A DNA stretch of 64,000 nucleotides from Oscheius dolichura (taxonomy: Eukaryota; Nematoda; Chromadorea; Rhabditida; Rhabditidae), in NCBI GenBank assembly GCA_932521035.1, contig OW051492.1:4092001-4156000 (forward strand). Direction: 5' to 3'. This document shows, in pieces, positions 57,809-64,000 of the stretch (position 1 is its first letter; each line of letters opens with the position of its first letter). The notes below the pieces were generated by a model. The model was not told where the DNA came from. It saw nothing but the letters and a program-made list of their open reading frames with translations, and did not search any database. The position numbers were made by a program, and so were the translations under genes.

Positions 57809-59779
57809 ATGTTCCTGATAAAATTATTGATTATATACCTTCGAGCTTTAGCAAATGCTCAGAAAATGGTAGAAAATTTTAGATTAGAAATGATGCCGTC
57901 TGACACTAAAAAAGTGAGTTGCCCCCACTGTCAGCTAAAATAATACAAGACCTTTAGAATTTACTGGAAAGACAAGAAACTACTCCTGAACCTAAGACGA
58001 CAAAAAAGTTGTTTTGCCCAGAAGGAGAGGTATAACATTTTCAAAGGCGATACATGATGTTTAGATTAATGCTTGCATATGTTTTCTTATTTTTTGTTCC
58101 CAAGTCTACATCACCTATGTTTCCGTCTTCTCTCGCTCGTTTTTGAGTCCCTTTGCCCAGTCTCCACATGATAATTCGACCAGGGATACCGAACTGACCT
58201 CTTTCCAATATTCCATCTCCGTCTTATCTATCCTTATCGTCGTCGCTCTTGGAATTATCGTCGGTTACTTGGTGCAGTTGCTGCGACTGCCCTCCCTTTT
58301 GGGTAACATGAAAATAGACGCGAATGAGCTTCGTTTAGGCATGCTCCTGATGGGGATAGCTCTTCGTAACATCCCGTGGACAGGCGCCACCATGTTTATT
58401 GTAAAAGACTGGGGTAAAACAAGAATAAGCAATACCGGATATGACCCTTTTCTTCAGGTGTCGTTCTCCGAAAAACGGCCTTCATCATCATTCTGCTTCG
58501 TGGCGGACTCTCCCTAGATGCCGTAGCCCTTCGGCGGATGAAAGGGGCCTGTCTTCGACTGGCCTTTCTACCCTGTTCAATGGAGGCGGTGGCCGTTGCC
58601 CTCGCGGCCAAGCTCTTCTTCCAAATGGACATCCTCTTCGGCCTCCTCCTCGGATTTGTCCTGGCCGCCGTGAGTCCGGCTGTGGTTGTCCCAGCCATGT
58701 TGGAAGCGGCCAAAGAAGGTTCTCTCTATTTATTAGTATATTGTCATCAACGGCTATCCAGGCTACGGAATGGCCAAGGGCGTGCCGACGCTGGTAGTGG
58801 CCGCGGCCAGTTTGGACGACGTCTACGCCATCACCTGTTTCAGTCTCGTTCTTACCGTCATCTTCTCCCGAGGTCACTCCTCTATCCATCTCCAAAAAAT
58901 GTTTCTTCAGGTTCGGGATTGCTCGTCACCGTGGTTCGGGCGCCGGCTGAGGTCTTCGCCGGAGTCTTCTTCGGCGCCTTCATCGGTGGCCGTCCCCTTT
59001 TCCTGTAATCATCCTCTAGGCCTCCTCCTCCGCTACTTCCCCTCTACCAACCTCAAAAATGTCCACCTAATCCGGCTGTCCCTGTTGGTCGCCTTCTCGA
59101 CGTCTCTCCTCTTCGGAACCGCCGCTCTCGGGGCCGACTCAATCGGAGCCATCGCTGTCCTCGTGGCTGCTTTTATTGCTGGCCACTCGTGGAAAGAAGA
59201 CGTTAGTAGATACCGTATACCCAGAGGAAAAGGAAACTGTTTAGGGAGATCTGCCGGAGGAGGAGCACCTTTCCAACGGGTGGCACCTCTTCTTCCAGCC
59301 GGTTCTCTTCGGTCTCATAGGCTTCGAGCTCTCCTTCAGTTCGGTAAGCCTTATCCTCCCCCCGACCCTCGTTCAGTTGTCCTTCTACTCCGTCGGATGG
59401 GGTCTCCTGGTCCTCTGCGTGGGTCTCGTCATCCGTACCATCACCGCCTCTCTCGCCGTTCTCGGTTGTTCTCTTTCCTTCAAAGAGAGGCTTTTCGTCT
59501 CCCTGGCCTGGCTACCCAAAGCCACCGTACAAGTAGGTCACTCCCCCGAAGGGTACAGTCCCTTCCTCACAGGCCGCCCTTGCCCCCGTGGCCATGGACT
59601 TCTGCTTGTCGAGGGACGACCTGCCCCGGGAATACGATCTCTGGAGTGTGTTGATCTTCGCCATCGCCGTACTCAGCATCCTGACGACCGCCCCCGTCGG
59701 GGCCTTCCTCATCCGGCTCACATATCCTCTTCTACTAACCAAGTCCCCTCCCAACCGTCATGACCTGGCCCACGAGTAG
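57809..59779 (+). CDS. SLC9B: SLC9B (NHA-type) Na+/H+ antiporter
   Basis: Monovalent cation/proton antiporter of the CPA2 family. Membrane blocks: SISVLSILIVVALGIIVGYL, MLLMGIALRNIPWTGA, FIIILLRGGLSLDAVALRRM, LGFVLAAVSPAVVVPAMLEA, GMAKGVPTLVVAAASLDDVY (the conserved acidic pair), GADSIGAIAVLVAAFIAGHS, FFQPVLFGLIGFELSFSS, RLFVSLAWLPKATVQAALAP and VLIFAIAVLSILTTAPVGAF. Stop TAG 59777-59779. Two AT-rich exons (57809-58032: MFLIKLLIIYLRALANAQKM, NLLERQETTPEPKTTKKLFC) join in phase to the first antiporter exon, but could be a separate short gene. From about 58.1 kb on the gene is GC-rich. It begins only 65 bases after BUD13. Confidence 0.88.
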
Positions 59780-59844
59780 TTGGCCCCTTAATTTCGAATT
59801 TCCTCGTCTCTAGTCATTTAAGCTTTATTTTGACTGTGCCATGA

Positions 59845-62698
59845 CTAAAAACGTTTCTGTTGTGGTTGCTCTTCTTCAGTCTTCGTCTCCTGGACAACTG
59901 TCTCCTGATCGAATTCCACGCCTTCGCCGATGCCGGCTACCGAGCAGCCGGAGATGGCCACGTAGCCATAGTACTGGGAACTGGACGAGAGGATCTCGTT
60001 CAGCTTGTCCTTGACATCCTCCACGTCCTTTCTCTCCTCGGGTTTCTGTGCCCAGCAGCTCATCATCACCTCGTAGCTAAAGACATTTTAAGGTCAGAGC
60101 AGAACTGACATGGCGTCAGGGATAGCCCCTTGGGGAAGCCGTTCCCCGTCCTCCAGGATCTCTAAAATGTTGGTCGGGTTGGTGGAGGCGAACGGCACAT
60201 CGCCGAAGGTGTACATCTCCCAGAGGGTGACCCCGAAGGACCAGATGTCTGTCTTGAAACTGAAGTGGAAGTCCCTCAAGGATTCCGGGGCCATCCTGGA
60301 ACAGTCTGTTTTCAGGGAAGAGGGGTTACCATTTGACTGGGAGGCGTCCTCCTCGGGAGACATAGATGGTGGCAGAGTCGGACATCTCCGGCTGGCGACA
60401 CAGCCCGAAGTCGGAGATCTAGACATATATATGGGGAAAGAGGAGGACACACTTTGGCAGAGAGGTCCTTTGTCAGGAGGATGTTCCTCGCGGCGAGATC
60501 ACGGTGGATGAGATCCAATGTCTTCAGGTAGCACTGGAAATGGCCTGGATCTCCTTTGAAAGTATAAAACTGACCAGGCCATCACTGATCTGCCAAGAAA
60601 GCGAGAGGAGGTCCTTCGGTCTGAGTGTTCCGTTCCCATCGAGGCTGAAGCCCTCTCGGTTGCGTCGGACATAGTCGAGCAGGTCTCCGTTGTCACAGTA
60701 TTCCAGGACCATCAAGGGCAGATCGGCAGCCACGATACAGCCGATCATCCTGAAAACGAGAGGAAGAGGACGGCCGCCACTTACCCCAGGATGTGGGAAT
60801 GGTAGCCGAGTTTCTTCATGAAGTTTACCTCAGAGATAAACTCCTGCTTGGCCACTTTGTCGGCATGGGGAGGCACCCTCTTTACTGCCACCTGATTTCC
60901 TTTAAATGGAGAGGAGGCCGTGTGCTCACCCTCTCCTTCCTGTCGGCCATCAGCTGGGCAGAAGGGATAAGCTCGTCCACCGGTCGTCTTCCCAGGAGTC
61001 GTCCCTCGTAGACGACAGCGAAAGCTCCGCTTCCCAGCTCGTTGTCCACGAATATCTCCAGGTCCTCCTTGTCCAGTTCCCATTCGTCCGTCTCCCTGTA
61101 AAGCGTCTTCTCCCAGCGGGGACAACGTACACTCCGTAGAGGTCGGAGAGTCCGACACCGGCCATCGCCTTCCAGAAACGGCTGAACTTGCCATGTCTCT
61201 TGAACTGGTAGCGGAGGTAGAAGAAGGTCAGGATCAGGACTAGGATGACAGCCAATCCAACGGAAATCCCCACAATGGCTGGAATAGACCCTTGTCCATA
61301 GTCATCTGCCCCTCACCGGCAGTTGGGAACTTGTACGGAATACACATCCTGGTGATCCTTTTGTCGTCGTCCTCGTCCGTGGCCGAGTTGTATATTTTGC
61401 AGTTCGTTTTGTCGTATTGGCTGCACTGGGAGAAGGCGTGGACGGCACAATCTGGAGAAGGATTCCCCCGGCACAGAGCATACCTACCGTACTCGTCGGT
61501 GTCGTCCGGCTGTCCCCCGTAGTAGGGGAAGATCCGGAGATAGTAGCCCTTGGCAATCATGTTGAAGATAAAGTCGGATTGGTTCTGGTTGAAGGCGGGA
61601 TTGCAGAGGTTCGAGCAGTTCACGTCGACGAAGAGGTTCACGATGCCGCCTCTCCCGTCCAGAGGGTCCAGCTTGTCGAAGTGGCTCCACTGAACCCGGG
61701 GGTGACTCTGCCCGGCCGAGACCTACAGTCGTCTCGAGCATGTCGCTGATTATGTAGCCGGCCTCCTCGTTGTCCAGCGTGTTGTCCAGGGGATACTTGG
61801 TCTTTTGTTTGCTGAAATAGTTAGGGGAAAAGGCCTCGGCCCCGAAGGAGGACGGTGCCATGAGGTATTTGCTGGGAGACATGTAGTACGACCGATCACT
61901 GCTCCCACACCTCGTCGACTGCTGAAACGGGAGTGACTCAACCATCACCAAATGCCACCTTGTCCAGTCGCTTGATTACCCGGTCGAAGTTTGTCTCATT
62001 GTTGAGTGCCATAATGGTGACCACCTGCCAGTGATTGCCGCAGTGTTTAGCCGCTGAAAGTCCGTCCCCAGTCAATCTCCTTCCTTACGGTCACAGCGCG
62101 ACTCGTCGTCCACCTTCTGTGGCGTCTTGACGTAGTCCTGATAGAGGTCGCACTCGTTGTTTTCCGGGTCTGCCTGTTCTGGGGATCGACTGGGAGGGAG
62201 AAGGCCTCACCGGGATCATACAGACGAAGCCGAGCCTGTTGGAGCAGGGCTGTGTCTCCCACCTGCCGGTGTCCGCCCTCAACAAGGTACAGCTCTGGTT
62301 CTCTGGGGTGATGTTCAGGTCCTCCCTGTAGTTGGCGTAGACGATGTCTGAGTCGTCGACCCAGTGGTTCCTCTGGTCCAGGCCGATCCACGTGCCCGGC
62401 CCCGTCAGTCTCTCTGTCTCTATTCATGTCACAGGCCGTCTGCCCGCTCACCACGGGCTAGGGCCTCCGTTATGCCGTTGTCCGTGTTGTCCAGGATGCT
62501 TGGGAGGAAGCCTCCCATGTTGAGGCACCGGAGGTTGGCACTGTAGAAGTCATCGATCCCCCCTGGGGTCAGGCAGGTCCCGTTCCTGAAATGACAGTAG
62601 CCCTGTCCTCTGGCCATCTACCTGAAATCGATGTGGGGCGAATTGCAGGCGGCAGAGACTCCTTCCAGGAGAACTCCCAGGAAGAGGAGGACGTACAT
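59845..62698 (-). CDS. Receptor tyrosine kinase with C-type-lectin ectodomain
   Basis: A signal peptide (MYVLLFLGVLLEGVSA) leads to a C-type-lectin-like domain: GQGYCHFRNGTCLTPGGIDD, LRCLNMGGFLPSILDNTDNG, TGPGTWIGLDQRNHWVDDSD, RWETQPCSNRLGFVCMIP. A second Cys-containing ectodomain part follows (CGNHWQVVTIMALNNETNF, IVNLFVDVNCSNLCNPAFNQ, YYLRIFPYYGGQPDDTDEY). Then a membrane helix (VGISVGLAVILVLILTFFYL) and a kinase with GSGAFAVVYEG, VAVKRV, HRDLAARN, ISDFGLCRQ, LPVKWMAPESL and WSFGVTLWEMYTFG. Short acidic tail, stop 59845-59847. Most introns are 30-50 bases. Near 62617 an in-frame TAG must be removed, either by a 42- or 57-base intron ending TTTCAGGTAG or a 12-base one. GC-rich throughout. 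Confidence 0.88.
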
Positions 62699-63286
62699 TC
62701 GGGGAGGCAGGTAACAAGACGAGTGATAAAGCGACGGTGGGCATCAAACTCGGTTCAAAATTGGAGAGGGAGGTTGATAAAGGCATTAGCAACATATTTG
62801 GCAGCGTTGAACGGAACAGAGGAGGGCCAGCTTACGCTTATCACCTGCTCTACAACGGGAACCACGCAACTTTTTGGTAGCGATAATATAATAGTATTGC
62901 CCATGAACCGGAACCGTTTCCCTCATGATAAAACTACTTCAGCAAAGCCCGAGCTTGACGTATGCGTGCTCCATCGTGACACCCTCGGCCGCGACGCGCG
63001 CATTCAATTGAAATCAACATTCTCTTCTTCGAAAACTCCTTTTTTCCAATTTGAGTCGTTTTACTTATTTTTCATACATAGGCTAGATTCTTTTGGTGTC
63101 CAATAACACAATATCGGCTACTTCTATAGTCAATGTTCGTAAAGAAGCCCGATAAAAGTTTTAGAAAATATTATTTTTATGGAATTTATGCCAATACTTT
63201 TCTTTCTACCGTATTCATCGCTCCTACTTCGGTCTCAATATATTGCTTCGTTTCAGTTTTAGCAACACAAATATCAGCCGAGAGCA
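62699..63286. other. Divergent intergenic region
   Basis: Between the kinase gene (-) and CDC5L (+); expected to hold both promoters. The 171-codon frame at 62591-63106 mainly overlaps the antisense of the kinase start and is not supported. An ATATCAG acceptor lies nine bases before the CDC5L ATG. Confidence 0.4.

Positions 63287-64000
<714 letters not shown>

Noticed and set aside
58000..62700. Bacterial origin or contamination for the GC-rich blocks
   Set aside because: The genes there have spliceosomal introns and animal-specific domain sets, and the composition change occurs inside genes.
62591..63106. 171-codon plus-strand open frame upstream of CDC5L
   Set aside because: Its first part is antisense to the kinase's first exons, the rest has no domain features, and no splice pattern supports it.

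Overview
The window looks like nuclear DNA of a small-intron invertebrate animal. Single-copy animal genes (DAD1, SEC63, EIF3J, BUD13, LIN9, AXIN, KDM1A, CDC5L) are cut by very short GT-AG introns, mostly about 33-50 bases, with T-rich TTTCAG or TTTTAG acceptors. At many genes such an acceptor lies 0-17 bases before the start codon, the layout left by spliced-leader trans-splicing. Together these traits suggest a nematode (inference; other spliced-leader users are not excluded). No rRNA, tRNA or CRISPR locus was found.

Layout. 0.2-3.4 kb: a secreted Cys-rich protein gene converging on a trehalase gene. 4.1-8.7 kb: DAD1, a UQCR11-like gene, spartin and ABT1/ESF2, all on +. 8.9-11.8 kb: SEC63 on -. 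12.7-15.4 kb: a TLC-domain protein and a coiled-coil protein. 15.5-18.0 kb: a PNLDC1/PARN-type nuclease with a C-terminal membrane anchor (-). 18.4-24.6 kb: SLC25A46, EIF3J and KDM1A (+). 24.9-25.4 kb: a small Cys-rich membrane protein (-). 25.4-30.9 kb: mostly repeats (three inverted-repeat elements, a 30-bp array that reverses direction, a 72-bp array) around one small unknown gene. 30.9-33.1 kb: two unknown membrane-protein genes, followed by a 1.65-kb 30-bp satellite. 35-46 kb: repeat-rich, with an inverted duplication around a small gene, a broken RTE-type LINE that contains a 1.44-kb DNA transposon, two unknown genes, a MITE and a fold-back element. 45.6-48.8 kb: LIN9 (-). 49.1-50.7 kb: a V-ATPase subunit-a remnant. 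51.3-54.4 kb: CCDC102-like and Axin (-). 55.7-59.8 kb: BUD13 and an SLC9B Na+/H+ antiporter (+). 59.8-62.7 kb: a receptor tyrosine kinase with an extracellular C-type-lectin domain (-). 63.3 kb to the end: the start of CDC5L (+).

The genes do not form one pathway. Recurring themes are ER and secretory function (DAD1, SEC63), RNA processing (ABT1, BUD13, CDC5L, PNLDC1), mitochondria (UQCR11-like, SLC25A46), chromatin and cell cycle (KDM1A, LIN9) and signalling (Axin, the RTK).

Two genome-level features stand out. First, base composition is a mosaic of GC-rich and AT-rich blocks whose edges fall inside single genes (trehalase, KDM1A, SLC9B). Second, several inverted-repeat elements sit inside otherwise tiny introns (trehalase, LIN9). 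Splice junctions were assigned by eye from reading-frame continuity and family similarity, without transcript data.
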